From Ruminococcus sp. (GTDB taxonomy: Bacteria; Bacillota; Clostridia; Oscillospirales; Ruminococcaceae), in assembly GCA_022641595.1 (NCBI GenBank), contig JALCDN010000009.1, positions 1-39,066 on the forward strand: 39,066 nucleotides of DNA, given 5' to 3'. Shown here piece after piece: positions 7,692 through 16,724 of the stretch (the stretch's first letter is position 1; the number at the start of each line of letters is the position of its first letter). A model generated the notes under the pieces. It was not told where the DNA came from and searched no databases. It saw only the letters and a list, made by a program, of their open reading frames with translations. The position numbers were made by a program, and so were the translations under genes.

Positions 7692-9570
7692 CGGCGTTCC
7701 CCCTCTGCTGTTCGAGCCAGACTATCAGCAGGGAAACGTCCGCAGGCGAAACTCCGGAAATTCGTGATGCCTGACCAATCGAAACCGGCTGTACTTTGCC
7801 AAGCTTTTCTGCCGCTTCGAGTCTGAGTCCTCGTATCTGGCTATAATCCGTGTTTTGCGGCAGCTTTTTATTCTCAAGCCTACGCATCTGCTCTATCTGT
7901 GCAAGCTGTTTTGAAATATAGCCCTCATATTTTATTTGCAGCTCAACCTGTTCGCAAATGTCCCATGAAAGCTCAGGTCTGCCCTCGTCAAACGGCGACA
8001 GCTCGTCATATCCGAGCTGTGGACGGCGTATAAGGTCGGCAAGCTTGCAGCCTGTTGACATCGGTGCGGTACCTTTTGCCTCGAGAAACTCGTTGAGAGC
8101 CTCAGACGGCGAAATATTCTCCTTTTTAACACGTTTGAGCTCTGCCTCAACGGCGGCATTCTTACGGTTAAGAGCCTCAAGACGCTCGTCTGAAATCAGT
8201 CCGACTCTGTGACCTATCGGCGTAAGTCTCGCATCAGCGTTGTCCTGCCTTAGAATCAGTCGGTATTCGCTTCGTGAGGTCATCATTCTATAGGGGTCGG
8301 AACAGCCCTTGGTAACGAGGTCATCAACGAGCGTTCCTATGTATGACGAGGCACGGTCGAGAATCATCGGCTCTCTGCCAAGCACTTTGAGGGCGGCGTT
8401 GATGCCGGCCACGATGCCTTGGGCGGCAGCCTCCTCATAACCGGAGCTTCCGTTGAACTGTCCTGCACCGTAGAGTCCACTTACAGCTTTAAATTCGAGC
8501 GTTGGCGAAAGCTCTGTCGGGTCGCAGCAGTCGTACTCGATTGCGTAGGCAGGTCTCATAATTTCGACATTTTCAAGTCCTTTTATCGAACGCAGAAACG
8601 CAAGCTGAACGTCCTCAGGCAGCGAAGACGACATTCCCTGCAAGTAATATTCGTCAGTTGAAAGTCCCATAGGTTCGACAAAAAGCTGATGCCTTGGCTT
8701 ATCGGAAAAACGTACAACTTTGTCCTCGATAGACGGACAGTATCTTGGCCCAACACCATGGATTCTTCCGGAATAGAGTGGTGAGCGGTCGAGATTATTT
8801 TTAATTATTTCGTGTGTAACGCTATTTGTATATGTTACATAGCAGCTTGCCTGATTATGCAGTGATTCACGGTCGGTTTCAAAGGAAAAAGGAACTATTT
8901 CGCTGTCGCCGTCCTGACGCTCCATAACCGAAAAATCAACGCTCCGCCTATGAACTCTGCACGGCGTACCTGTTTTGAAACGTCGGACAGTAAGTCCTGC
9001 ATCGGCAAGGCTTTTCGACAGATATCGGCTCGGAAGTGCAGAATCAGGTCCGCTTTCGTAGGAAACCTCACCAATGTGAATTTTTCCTTTAAGGTACGTT
9101 CCTGTGGCTATAATCACAGCTTTTACGGCATATTCGGCACCAAGTGACGTGTGCAGAGCAGTAATTCTGCCGTCTTCAATCACGACATCGGCGACTTCAC
9201 CTTGCTTTATAAAAAGATTTTGCTGTTGTTCGCAAACCTTTTTCATATAATTATGGTATTTAACCCTGTCTGCCTGAACTCTGAGGCTGTGAACCGCAGG
9301 GCCTTTTCCTCTGTTGAGCATACGGCTCTGTATGAAGCACTCGTCCGCTGCCTTGCCCATTTCGCCGCCAAGAGCGTCTATCTCACGCACGAGATGTCCT
9401 TTTGCTGTTCCGCCGATTGACGGATTACAGGGCATATTCGCTATCTGGTCGAGTGAAATCGTGAACAGTATTGTTTTACAGCCAAGCCTTGCCGAGGCAA
9501 GTGCTGCCTCTACTCCTGCATGACCTGCACCAACTACGGCAACGTCAAAGCTGCCCATTGAATAAGACAT
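7681..9570 (-). CDS. mnmG: tRNA uridine-34 5-carboxymethylaminomethyl modification enzyme, FAD subunit
   Basis: MnmG (GidA) works with MnmE to install cmnm5U at the wobble base of several tRNAs. The FAD-binding GAGHAG lies at residues 14-19 and the PCNPSIGG signature at 47-54. The 629-residue length is typical. The ORF track begins at a TTG. The ATG at 9570, with GGAG six bases upstream and starting [10 protein letters not shown], is better. Two hairpins lie in the mnmE-mnmG gap: CTTTGTAC / GTACAAAG at 9628-9646 and CCGCA / TGCGG at 9587-9601, the latter just before the ribosome binding site. Confidence 0.96.
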   Translation of the reverse strand: MSYSMGSFDVAVVGAGHAGVEAALASARLGCKTILFTISLDQIANMPCNPSIGGTAKGHLVREIDALGGEMGKAADECFIQSRMLNRGKGPAVHSLRVQADRVKYHNYMKKVCEQQQNLFIKQGEVADVVIEDGRITALHTSLGAEYAVKAVIIATGTYLKGKIHIGEVSYESGPDSALPSRYLSKSLADAGLTVRRFKTGTPCRVHRRSVDFSVMERQDGDSEIVPFSFETDRESLHNQASCYVTYTNSVTHEIIKNNLDRSPLYSGRIHGVGPRYCPSIEDKVVRFSDKPRHQLFVEPMGLSTDEYYLQGMSSSLPEDVQLAFLRSIKGLENVEIMRPAYAIEYDCCDPTELSPTLEFKAVSGLYGAGQFNGSSGYEEAAAQGIVAGINAALKVLGREPMILDRASSYIGTLVDDLVTKGCSDPYRMMTSRSEYRLILRQDNADARLTPIGHRVGLISDERLEALNRKNAAVEAELKRVKKENISPSEALNEFLEAKGTAPMSTGCKLADLIRRPQLGYDELSPFDEGRPELSWDICEQVELQIKYEGYISKQLAQIEQMRRLENKKLPQNTDYSQIRGLRLEAAEKLGKVQPVSIGQASRISGVSPADVSLLIVWLEQQRGNADAT

Positions 9571-9649
9571 AGAAAACTCCAATCCGCCGCACTCCCTGCG
9601 GCAAATACAAATAGCGTCGAAAACTGTCTTTGTACAGCGTACAAAGCTA

Positions 9650-11008
9650 CTATTTTCCGACGCAAAAACGTGAAAATACCTCGTCTACAACAGCTTCGGT
9701 AGCAACCTCTCCTGTAAGCTCGAGAATGTGGCTTACTGCCTCGTCAAGCAGGACGGTCACTGCATCGAGAAGTTCGCCGTTGTCGATTGCGGCGATTGCC
9801 TCGTTTATCTGCTCCAATGCAAGGTCTATGCACTGCTTCTGACGCTCGTTTGCGACAGTTGCGTCCTCGGGGTCAAGCTCGTTGGCTTTGAATAAAACCT
9901 CAATACATCGTTGTATTTGCTCGATTCCTGTGTTGTCCTTTGCAGAAACGTAAACAACGTGAGGTGTTATTTCGGAAATAATTTCCGTCTCAATATTCTG
10001 TACAACATCATTTTTATTAACAACAGCTATTGTTCGCTTATTCCTGAGCTTTTGCAGAAGTCGGGTATCATCGGCGGTAAGCGGCGAACTTCCGTCAAAT
10101 ACAGCGATAATCAATGCAGCTTCATCGAGTCTCTTGTAAGCGATATCGACTCCGATACCCTCGATAATGTCCGAAGTTTCGTGGATTCCTGCGGTATCCG
10201 AAAGCCTGAGCGTAAAGTCGCCGATTCTCACGGATTCCTCGATAACGTCACGGGTTGTTCCGGCAATTTCGGTTACGATGCTGCGCTCACAGCCACTCAG
10301 ACAGTTGAAAAGTGTTGATTTACCGACATTTGGTCTGCCAATAATCACGGTGTTGATTCCTTCACGCAGAATTTTTCCGTAGTCATAGCCTTTTATAAGT
10401 CCCGCAAGGTCGTCACGAATGCCTGTAAGCGTCATTTTCAGGGTCTGTGGCTCTACTTCGGGGATATCGTCGTCGGGGTAGTCCGCCCAAGCCGCAAGGT
10501 CTCCAAGAACCGCAACAAGCTTATGTTTTATGCTCTGCGACCTTCTGAAAGCCGCACCGTCACGCAGAGTTTCCGCCATTTTCAGTTCTGTACCGCCTTT
10601 TGCGGCGATTATGTCCATAACTGCCTCTGCCTGAGTGAGGTCAATTTTTCCGTTGATGAAGGCTCGTTTTGTGAACTCACCTGCCTGTGCAGGACGCACG
10701 TTATATCGCAGAATTGTACGCAGAATCCGCTTTGTCACGAAAAGTCCGCCGTGGCACGAAAGCTCGGCAACGTCCTCACCCGTGTAGCTGTTCGGGGCGT
10801 GAAAAACGGTGAGAATGCAGTCGTCGATTCGTTCGCCGTTGTCGTGGGCGTAGCCGTATGTGCAGGTGTAGCCGTTCATTTCGACGGCTTTTTTGCCGCT
10901 TACCGAGCAGAAAACGCTGTCAGCAGCTTCGAGGGCATTTTCGCCGGAAATCCGTATTACGGCGATTCCTCCGACGGCATTCGGAGTTGAAATTGCGGCG
11001 ATTGTCAA
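9650..11008 (-). CDS. mnmE: tRNA modification GTPase MnmE
   Basis: Partner of MnmG in tRNA wobble uridine modification. It has an N-terminal tetrahydrofolate-binding domain (about 1-120), then helical segments enclosing a G domain with P-loop GRPNVGKS at about 224-231 and DTAG downstream. It ends in FCVGK, matching the conserved C-terminal Cys motif. The track start is a GTG with a Shine-Dalgarno sequence too close to it. A TTG at 11008, nine bases after AGGA, gives a start at TIAAISTP, where homologues begin. I therefore call a 452-residue protein with a TTG start, moderately sure of the codon. Confidence 0.95.
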   Translation of the reverse strand: MTIAAISTPNAVGGIAVIRISGENALEAADSVFCSVSGKKAVEMNGYTCTYGYAHDNGERIDDCILTVFHAPNSYTGEDVAELSCHGGLFVTKRILRTILRYNVRPAQAGEFTKRAFINGKIDLTQAEAVMDIIAAKGGTELKMAETLRDGAAFRRSQSIKHKLVAVLGDLAAWADYPDDDIPEVEPQTLKMTLTGIRDDLAGLIKGYDYGKILREGINTVIIGRPNVGKSTLFNCLSGCERSIVTEIAGTTRDVIEESVRIGDFTLRLSDTAGIHETSDIIEGIGVDIAYKRLDEAALIIAVFDGSSPLTADDTRLLQKLRNKRTIAVVNKNDVVQNIETEIISEITPHVVYVSAKDNTGIEQIQRCIEVLFKANELDPEDATVANERQKQCIDLALEQINEAIAAIDNGELLDAVTVLLDEAVSHILELTGEVATEAVVDEVFSRFCVGK

Positions 11009-11024
11009 ATAAAACACATCCTAT

Positions 11025-11049
11025 CAAAAACAGGCGGAACTTATCCGCC
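11025..11049 (-). terminator. Probable terminator after jag
   Basis: On the minus strand, GGCGGA / TCCGCC with a 5-nt loop is followed by TGTTTTTG. The stem is short but GC-only with a T-run, so at least partial termination between jag and mnmE is likely. Confidence 0.6.
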
Positions 11050-11093
11050 CGTTAAAAATATTTTGGAATACCGCACTCTACTTGTGCGAGCTG

Positions 11094-12194
11094 TTAAAAT
11101 TCGATTTTTCCGTAAAGACCGCCCTCAATTGAGTCCTCAGGCTTTGGGCGTTTGTAGTCCTTTTCAAAGCTTGTTGAGAGGTCTACGGGTTTGGCTTCTC
11201 TTACCGTGTCGTGGGGACGTTCGGTGCGGCGGTCATTTCTATCATTTGGAAAGCGTCTGTGCTGATTTGAGTCACGGCGGTCACCACTACCTGACTTTCT
11301 GTCATAATGCTTGGCGTTGATAGATGAAATAATAATTTTTCTGTAAGGCTCCTCACCGACCGAGCGTGATGAAACGCCCTCAATTTTGGCGATTGCCGAA
11401 TGGATAACACGTCTTTCGTAAGGGTTCATTGGTTCAAGAGGCTGTGCACGACCTGTTCTGAGCACCGATTTTGCGACCTTTTCAGCAAGCTGCTGTAAAG
11501 TCACCTTACGTTTTGCTCTGTAGCCGAAGCAGTCGATAGTAATTCTGAAATAGTCCTTGTCACCCTTGTTGGAAATCATTGACGACAGGTACTGAATTGC
11601 GTCGAGAGTCTCGCCACGGCGACCGATTATAGTGCCATTTGCGTCGCTTACGATGTCGATAACGGCGGCGGAGCTGTTCTGATAAATTTTCAGTTCTGAC
11701 TTTATCTGCATAGCGTTGAGAAGGGATTTTATGTAGTCCGAAGCAATTCTGACTTTCGGATTAAGCAGTGAGTCGTCCTCGATGAGTGTAAAGTTGTCGA
11801 GTGAGTAGTCCTCGTCCTCGCTGTCGGAAGTATTTGAAGCTGTGGAAGATTTTTCGGCGGTGACAGGTGAACATTTTTGTTCTGCCGAAATTTCTGAAGT
11901 TTTTTCTGAAGTTGGCGAATCTGCTGCCATTTTGGAAGCAGGTGAAGCTGAAGGTTGTGCAGAAGCAGTCGGTGCAGGGGAAGATGCAGGTTTTTCGGCA
12001 ATTTCTGCTGCTTTATCAGCCGATTTATTTTCGTAGGAAGCTTTTACCTTAGCATCTACCTTGCCTATTCCGAGAAAGCCTTTTTTGCCTTCTTCTATGA
12101 TCTCGAATGTGATTTCCGATACTGGAACTCCGAATTTAGCTGAAGCGGCAGCTTTTGCCTCTTCGACGTTGTTACCTGAAAAAATCTCAGTCAT
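11094..12194 (-). CDS. jag: RNA-binding protein Jag / KhpB
   Basis: KhpB (EloR/Jag) is a cytoplasmic RNA-binding protein linked to cell elongation and is normally encoded beside yidC. The Jag_N domain (about 1-52) includes KKGFLGIGK. A low-complexity Ala/Ser/Pro/Lys-rich linker follows (about 55-130). A type II KH domain (about 160-235) carries IIGRRGETLDAIQ, and an R3H-type domain (about 240-310) carries MNPYERRVIH. A charged Arg/Asp-rich tail ends the protein. At 366 residues it is long for the family, owing to linker and tail. The start has GGAGG upstream. Confidence 0.93.
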   Translation of the reverse strand: MTEIFSGNNVEEAKAAASAKFGVPVSEITFEIIEEGKKGFLGIGKVDAKVKASYENKSADKAAEIAEKPASSPAPTASAQPSASPASKMAADSPTSEKTSEISAEQKCSPVTAEKSSTASNTSDSEDEDYSLDNFTLIEDDSLLNPKVRIASDYIKSLLNAMQIKSELKIYQNSSAAVIDIVSDANGTIIGRRGETLDAIQYLSSMISNKGDKDYFRITIDCFGYRAKRKVTLQQLAEKVAKSVLRTGRAQPLEPMNPYERRVIHSAIAKIEGVSSRSVGEEPYRKIIISSINAKHYDRKSGSGDRRDSNQHRRFPNDRNDRRTERPHDTVREAKPVDLSTSFEKDYKRPKPEDSIEGGLYGKIEF

Positions 12195-12263
12195 AACAAA
12201 ACCTCCATAACCATTTTGTAATAAAATAAAATGAAAAAAATGATGAATAATGGCAGGGAATAA

Positions 12264-13382
12264 TTAATTTTCGTCGCTGTAATCGTCACCGTATTTTTCC
12301 GCCATTCTGCGGCGAGCATCGTTTATCTGCTTGCGGTTGACGGCATTCACTTCTGAGCGTGACATTTTTTCGCCGTTTTCTTTAAGTGCAGCCTGTTTTT
12401 TCTGTTCTTCGATGACATTCTGCTGTTGTTCGAGCATTTTCTGCATAAAAGTTTTCTTGCCGCCGTTAGCCTCGGCGTACTTTCTTGCCTTTGCTCTGTC
12501 CTTTTCGCAAATAGCCTCGATACGTTCGTTAGTGAAGTAAGCGTTCAGAGCGGCTGTGATTGCGAGTGAGAAAAGTGACGAGAAAATCCAGTAGAAGCCG
12601 ACACCTGCCGGTACCTTGTATGCAAAAAATATTGAAACAATAGGCATTGTGTACATCATTATACCCATACCTGCCATTTGCGGCATATCAGGGTTTACAC
12701 GTTTCTGGTGAATCTGAGTATATACGGTATACAAAAGCTGTGCAACGCCTGCAAATATTGGTATCAGGAATAGACCTATTGGCTGGTCGGCACTGAGTGA
12801 AAATTTTGGCACTGCACCGAGATTTACGCCAAGAAAATTGAAGTTGCTGTTAAACTCAGTGACTCTTGAGACGAAATTCTCGCTGAGTCCTGAAAATTTT
12901 GATTCATTGCCTGAGAAAGCGCTTAAAATTTTAAGTTCGGATCTGAGGTCGTTGTTTGGAATTTTCTGACCGCATTTTATTGCAATCTGGACGGCATCGC
13001 TTATGACCGACTTATTGAATCTTAAAATATGTGTAAGCGGTTTGTAAACAACGTCGAGCACGCCAAACAGAAGAACCATCTGAACTACGGCAGGAAGGCA
13101 CGAAGCCATCGGGTTTACGCCCTCTGCCTGATAGAGTTTCATTTGTTCTTCCTGCATTTTCTGAGGGTTATTGGCATAACTTTTTTTAAGTTTCTGAAGT
13201 TTTGGGTTTAGAAGCTGCATTCTTGCGGCATTTTTTTGTGTTTTGTAGTTGATTGGCGAAAGAATGATTTTTGTGACCAATGTGAATAAAATTATAGCAA
13301 TTCCGTAATTATTTACAAGATTATATATCCACATCATAAGGTATCCGAAAGGAGTACCAAAAACATCGTATAAAATATTCAA
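12264..13382 (-). CDS. yidC: Membrane protein insertase YidC (Oxa1 family)
   Basis: Inserts membrane proteins alone or with SecYEG. The 372-residue form lacks the large periplasmic domain of Gram-negative YidC. The first hydrophobic helix (about residues 20-45) precedes the cytoplasmic coiled-coil hairpin (KTQKNAARMQLLNPKLQKL region). Further helices lie near 100-120, 205-230 and 245-290, and the C-terminus is highly basic. The start is TTG: AGAGG lies nine bases upstream and no ATG occurs before residue 16. A loop of about 70 residues between the first two helix pairs is larger than in Bacillus SpoIIIJ. Confidence 0.94.
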   Translation of the reverse strand: MNILYDVFGTPFGYLMMWIYNLVNNYGIAIILFTLVTKIILSPINYKTQKNAARMQLLNPKLQKLKKSYANNPQKMQEEQMKLYQAEGVNPMASCLPAVVQMVLLFGVLDVVYKPLTHILRFNKSVISDAVQIAIKCGQKIPNNDLRSELKILSAFSGNESKFSGLSENFVSRVTEFNSNFNFLGVNLGAVPKFSLSADQPIGLFLIPIFAGVAQLLYTVYTQIHQKRVNPDMPQMAGMGIMMYTMPIVSIFFAYKVPAGVGFYWIFSSLFSLAITAALNAYFTNERIEAICEKDRAKARKYAEANGGKKTFMQKMLEQQQNVIEEQKKQAALKENGEKMSRSEVNAVNRKQINDARRRMAEKYGDDYSDEN

Positions 13383-13639
13383 ATTAAAATACCTCTGAAA
13401 AACAAAATATGATTCACTGCTAAAGTAATAACGGCGTATATTCGCCGAAAACCGTCTTTTTGCGTTAAGCCTTTCATTGTATAGTGAGCCAATAAAAATC
13501 AGTCAGAGCTTTTGATGATAAAGTCTTATCTTGCTTTAGCTGTTCACTTATTAGATTGCTACAACAGTATCAAGGCAGCATAGGCACTCATGAGCTTGAG
13601 AATGCGTTATTAATTGTAACTTTTGTTTTCTGCACAAAA
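13383..13639. other. yidC-yidD spacer
   Basis: This 257-bp spacer holds no gene. On the minus strand I see a small hairpin CGGCG / CGCCG (13432-13447) in the yidC leader and a weak promoter-like pair (CTGACT, 17 bp, TATACA) upstream of it. yidC may therefore have its own transcription start, but this is weak evidence. Confidence 0.4.
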
Positions 13640-13879
13640 TCAGGCAGATTTACGTCGCAAGGTAAATTTTTCCGGTACGGGGTCAATTCCGCCGGCAGAC
13701 CATGGGTTGCACCTTAAAAGCCGCCATACAGCGAGAATCAGACCTCTTACAAAGCCGAATTTCTGTACTGCCTGAAGTGCATATGAGCTGCAGGTCGGGT
13801 AATATCGGCAGCAAGGCGGAAACATCGGTGAAATGAGCTTTCTGTAGATAATTATGAGCAGTTCGAGAACGTATTTCAT
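13640..13879 (-). CDS. yidD: Membrane protein insertion efficiency factor YidD
   Basis: Small (79 residues) membrane-associated protein with an N-terminal amphipathic/hydrophobic helix. It carries the conserved cysteine-rich core CCRYYPTCSSYA, then the RGLILAVWRLLRCNPW and GGIDPVP motifs that define the family. It assists YidC-dependent insertion. Its start overlaps the rnpA stop by 4 bp (ATGA), so the pair is translationally coupled. Confidence 0.95.
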   Translation of the reverse strand: MKYVLELLIIIYRKLISPMFPPCCRYYPTCSSYALQAVQKFGFVRGLILAVWRLLRCNPWSAGGIDPVPEKFTLRRKSA

Positions 13880-14247
13880 TTATCCGAACCTTTTTGTGTT
13901 TGTTGGGAAAACAGCGTCCTGTTTATAAACGGAACAGCGCCGTGCTTCATATATTCTGACAAAACGGTCGATTTTACGCCATTTATAGCAGTTCTTGCTA
14001 CAATAACGATATCGGTGCCTATTGGAAAGAGTGTTTCATTTTCTCTGTAGGCTTGTCTTATTATGCGTTTTGCACGATTTCTGCACACTGCGTTGCCGAT
14101 TTTTTTGCCGGCAGTTATGCCGAGGCGGTTAAACGGGAGTTTATTTTTCCTGACGTAGATAACTATGTGTTTGCCTGCTGTGAACTTACCTTTTTTATAG
14201 AGTGCGGTGAAGTCCTTATTATTATTAAGTATTTCGGTATAAAGCAT
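13876..14247 (-). CDS. rnpA: Ribonuclease P protein component
   Basis: Binds RNase P RNA and helps process tRNA 5' ends. The basic RNR signature GNAVCRNRAKRIIRQAYRE spans residues 51-69. I choose the ATG at 14247 (MLYTEILNNNKDF), which matches where family members begin. The track start at 14271 has no ribosome binding site. The motif upstream of 14247 is weak (AGAAGTGA). The gene lies downstream of rpmH past an intrinsic terminator, so its expression probably depends on readthrough. Confidence 0.94.
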   Translation of the reverse strand: MLYTEILNNNKDFTALYKKGKFTAGKHIVIYVRKNKLPFNRLGITAGKKIGNAVCRNRAKRIIRQAYRENETLFPIGTDIVIVARTAINGVKSTVLSEYMKHGAVPFINRTLFSQQTQKGSDK

Positions 14248-14340
14248 AAATTTCACTTCTGATGGGGGCATTACGGAACTTGTTGTTTCTCGCAGATTTT
14301 TTGCATATCATATTAAATTTCACAACAAAGATTCCATAAC

Positions 14341-14369
14341 AAAAAAGACCACAAAAAAAATTTGTGGTC
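14341..14369 (-). terminator. Terminator between rpmH and rnpA
   Basis: On the minus strand, the perfect 9-bp stem GACCACAAA / TTTGTGGTC with a 5-nt loop is followed by TTTTTT. It lies immediately downstream of rpmH and probably sets a high L34 to RnpA transcript ratio. Confidence 0.9.
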
Positions 14370-14376
14370 CGACTCG

Positions 14377-14511
14377 TTAGTAGGTTAATTTTGCTCTGCC
14401 CCTTGCTCTCCTACGAGCTAAAACCTTTCTTCCGTTCTTAGTAGCCATTCTTTTCATAAAGCCGTGCTCCTTTTTTGCGTGGAGCTTCTTAGGCTGGTAA
14501 GTTCTCTTCAT
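14377..14511 (-). CDS. rpmH: 50S ribosomal protein L34
   Basis: This gene is absent from the ORF track because it is short. Reading the minus strand gives 44 residues: MKRTYQPKK, then [19 protein letters not shown] and a final KLTY. This is the normal length and sequence pattern of L34. AGGAGG lies nine bases before the ATG. It is the first gene of the left arm, driven by a consensus promoter about 110 bp upstream. Confidence 0.98.
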   Translation of the reverse strand: MKRTYQPKKLHAKKEHGFMKRMATKNGRKVLARRRARGRAKLTY

Positions 14512-14619
14512 AAAGACCGTCCTCCTCTCTGAGCAAATATATATGCCAATCGGCTATTTGCAATGAAATACAAATACATGGAGTGTCACTTGATTTCTCA
14601 ATACACTCTGCATTATTTG

Positions 14620-14648
14620 ATTATATCTTAATTTTCACAATATGTCAA
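14620..14648 (-). promoter_or_regulatory. rpmH promoter (consensus)
   Basis: Perfect -35 TTGACA and -10 TATAAT with 17-bp spacing on the minus strand. A DnaA-box-like ATTTTCACA (14631-14639, one mismatch to TTWTNCACA) lies within the spacer, so DnaA could repress this promoter. Confidence 0.9.
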
Positions 14649-14717
14649 GCATTTTCCGAAATTTTTTTCCTCTGCTTATCATTTATTTTTTCCTTCTCTT
14701 CTCTTTATTGATTTATC

Positions 14718-14736
14718 TTTCAACAATCTGTTGAAA
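14718..14736. repeat. TTTCAACA-family dyad (copy 2)
   Basis: TTTCAACA-ATC-TGTTGAAA is a perfect 8-bp inverted repeat with a 3-nt spacer. A further half-site TGTTGAAAA lies just downstream at 14742-14750. It sits about 45 bp upstream of the dnaA promoter. Confidence 0.75.
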
Positions 14737-14777
14737 TCCTATGTTGAAAAAAGTTCTGCCGAATTTGATTATCCCTC

Positions 14778-14806
14778 TTGCAATTTATAATGTATTATGG
14801 TATAAT
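14778..14806 (+). promoter_or_regulatory. dnaA promoter
   Basis: -35 TTGCAA and -10 TATAAT with 17-bp spacing and an extended TGG before the -10. Transcription from here gives a long leader of about 320 nt. Confidence 0.8.
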
Positions 14807-15133
14807 TAGCTCAATTGTATTGTAGGAAATTATCGTCTGCTGACTTGAGTTTTCAACAAATCCTTACCTTCTATTTACTCCTGACCGTACTGCAACACGC
14901 TTCTCTATGCTTTTTTTCCGGCAACACCATACTATTTCGGTATTGCTTTCTTTTGTTGCCTCGTCTCAAGATTTGTTACTTTCTCATTCCGCTGCTTTCT
15001 TTCGGATATCTCTGATTCCCACTTTATTTAACCTGCTTTTCTTTGATATCCTCATTTTTTCTTTTCTTTCGCTTACGCCTCAGCTACATTTTTTCCTCTC
15101 TTTCATAATTATTTTTTACGGAGGTTTGCTCTT

Positions 15134-16489
15134 ATGAATTCCTTTTCGGAAGTTTTTGAAAGCGTTAAAGCTTACTGCATCGAAGTAGGTAAAGTCAATG
15201 AGGTCGCTCTTAAAACCTGGATCGCCTCTCTTGAACCTGTCGAAATCGACGGCAAAAACGCTGTCTTTAAAGTTCAGTCTGAATTTCAGAAAACTATCGT
15301 TATCACTAATTACGATGATATCCTCAAAGAGGCTCTCAAAGCTGTTCTCGGCTTCGAGGTCGACATCGTCATCAACGTCGTCTCTATTACAAGCAACCCT
15401 AAAGTTCTTACCGACGACGAACTCGAGGAAAAACACGCTGAACTCGAAAAAAGCTACGAGTTCGCTGAGTATGACTACACTTTCGATACCTTCATTGAAG
15501 GTCGCTCTAACGAATTTGCTCTCGCTGCCTGCAAAGCTGTCGCAAAAAACTGCGGCGCTGACTACAACCCTCTTTTCATTTACGGCCCTTCCGGTCTCGG
15601 CAAAACTCACCTCATCACCGCTATCGCTAACGAGGTCAGAAAAAACCGCCCCTCATATAATGTTGTCTACGTCACAAGCGAGGTCTTCGGCAGCGAACTC
15701 ATCAGCGCTATCAACAACAAGGGTATCTCAGATTTCCACGAGAAATACCGTAACGCTGACCTCCTGCTTATCGACGATATCCAATTCTTCGCCAACAAGG
15801 AACGTATGCAGGAGGAATTTTTCCACACCTTCTATAAACTCCACTCAGAAGGTAAACAAATCGTCATTACTTCTGATAAACCTCCTAAAGAACTCGTTAC
15901 CCTTGAGGAACGTCTGCGTACTCGTTTCGAGGGCGGTCTTATCGCCGATATCTCCGCACCTGACTTCGAAACCCGCATCGCTATCATAAAACGTAAAGCT
16001 GAACTGCTTGACCTCACTATCCCAAGCGAAGTCGCTGAATTTATGGCAAACCGCCTTAAATCCAATATCCGTCAGCTCGAGGGCGCTGTTAAAAAACTCA
16101 AAGCTCTTAAACACCTTGCCGGCAGCCCTCCTTCTATTTCTATGGCTCAGAGCGTCATAAGAGATATCCTCACTGACGACCAGCCTATCCCTATCACTGT
16201 CGAAAAAATTATCTCCGAAGTCTCAACTGTCTACGGCGTCTCTCCTGACGATATACGCTCAAACAAACGCTCCTCTCAAATCTCTAACGCACGCAAAGTC
16301 GCTATTTACGTCGTAAGAGAAATTACTCAGATGCCTCTGGCTTCTATTGGCACAGAATTCGGCGGCCGTGACCACTCAACTATCGTTTACGCTGTCAACA
16401 ACGTCGCCAACGGTCTAAAAAAAGACGCTAACCTCAATACCCTCGTCTCTGACCTTATCAAAAATATCAAAGATAAAAATAAAGCTTGA
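15134..16489 (+). CDS. dnaA: Chromosomal replication initiator DnaA
   Basis: 451 residues with the standard four domains. Domain I (about 1-80) mediates interactions and a short linker follows. The AAA+ ATPase domain begins near 113, with Walker A GPSGLGKT at 151-158 and Walker B LLIDDIQ at about 210-217. The C-terminal DNA-binding domain carries GGRDHSTIVYA from residue 410, the DnaA-box recognition signature. The start has GGAGG nine bases upstream. It opens the right-hand arm and is followed by the 758-bp spacer that contains the unwinding element. Third codon positions are markedly C/T-rich. Confidence 0.99.
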   Translation: MNSFSEVFESVKAYCIEVGKVNEVALKTWIASLEPVEIDGKNAVFKVQSEFQKTIVITNYDDILKEALKAVLGFEVDIVINVVSITSNPKVLTDDELEEKHAELEKSYEFAEYDYTFDTFIEGRSNEFALAACKAVAKNCGADYNPLFIYGPSGLGKTHLITAIANEVRKNRPSYNVVYVTSEVFGSELISAINNKGISDFHEKYRNADLLLIDDIQFFANKERMQEEFFHTFYKLHSEGKQIVITSDKPPKELVTLEERLRTRFEGGLIADISAPDFETRIAIIKRKAELLDLTIPSEVAEFMANRLKSNIRQLEGAVKKLKALKHLAGSPPSISMAQSVIRDILTDDQPIPITVEKIISEVSTVYGVSPDDIRSNKRSSQISNARKVAIYVVREITQMPLASIGTEFGGRDHSTIVYAVNNVANGLKKDANLNTLVSDLIKNIKDKNKA

Positions 16490-16521
16490 TTTCAAAAAAA
16501 ATTTTCGGCTTCTCTCATCTT

Positions 16522-16658
16522 GCGGACGCAGACGGCTTGCGTACGCAAGCAGGGGCTTTAAGTCGGCTGTTTTTCTTTATTCTATGAAGCTTCTTCCCCC
16601 GACTTAAAGCCCTTGATTTTCAAGTCCTACAGACTTGAAAATCCGTCTGCGTCTACGC
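16522..16658. other. Cloverleaf-like nested inverted repeats after dnaA
   Basis: An outer stem pairs GACGCAGACGG (16525-16535) with CCGTCTGCGTC (16643-16653); after a 2-nt bulge, GCG pairs with CGC. Three elements sit inside: the 14-nt palindrome CTTGCGTACGCAAG (16536-16549); a perfect 14-bp stem GGGCTTTAAGTCGG / CCGACTTAAAGCCC (16553-16566, 16599-16612); and GATTTTCAAGTC / GACTTGAAAATC (16615-16643) with a 5-nt loop. Stems are nearly contiguous, as in a four-way junction. No T-tract follows, so it is not a simple dnaA terminator. Function is unknown: it could be a structured RNA in the dnaA 3' UTR or a DNA cruciform/protein-binding element. Confidence 0.85.
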
Positions 16659-16701
16659 TGCAATTTTGTGTTTAAACAGCTTTTCCATATCTTTCCACAC
16701 A

Positions 16702-16724
16702 GTTTTCAACTGAGTGTTGAAAAC
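16702..16724. repeat. TTTCAAC-family dyad in oriC (copy 3)
   Basis: Perfect 9-bp arms GTTTTCAAC / GTTGAAAAC with spacer TGAGT. Another half-site (TGTTGAATC) follows at 16727. It lies among candidate DnaA boxes. Confidence 0.75.

Larger units (their letters stand above)
14512..15133. other. rpmH-dnaA divergent intergenic region
   Basis: This 622-bp region holds the rpmH promoter (minus strand), a TTTCAACA hairpin at 14718-14736, further TTTTCAACA/TGTTGAAAA half-sites (14742-14750, 14850-14858) and the dnaA promoter (14778-14806). A dnaA leader of about 320 nt follows that is strikingly pyrimidine-rich. I see no ribosome binding site that would support the 66- or 76-residue ORFs in the leader. 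Confidence 0.75.

Noticed and set aside
14815-15137. 66- and 76-residue ORFs in the dnaA leader
   Set aside because: No ribosome binding site and hydrophobic low-complexity sequence that follows from the pyrimidine-rich DNA.
15116-15610. 164-residue minus-strand ORF across dnaA
   Set aside because: Antisense shadow of dnaA caused by its biased codon use; no start signals or recognisable domain.
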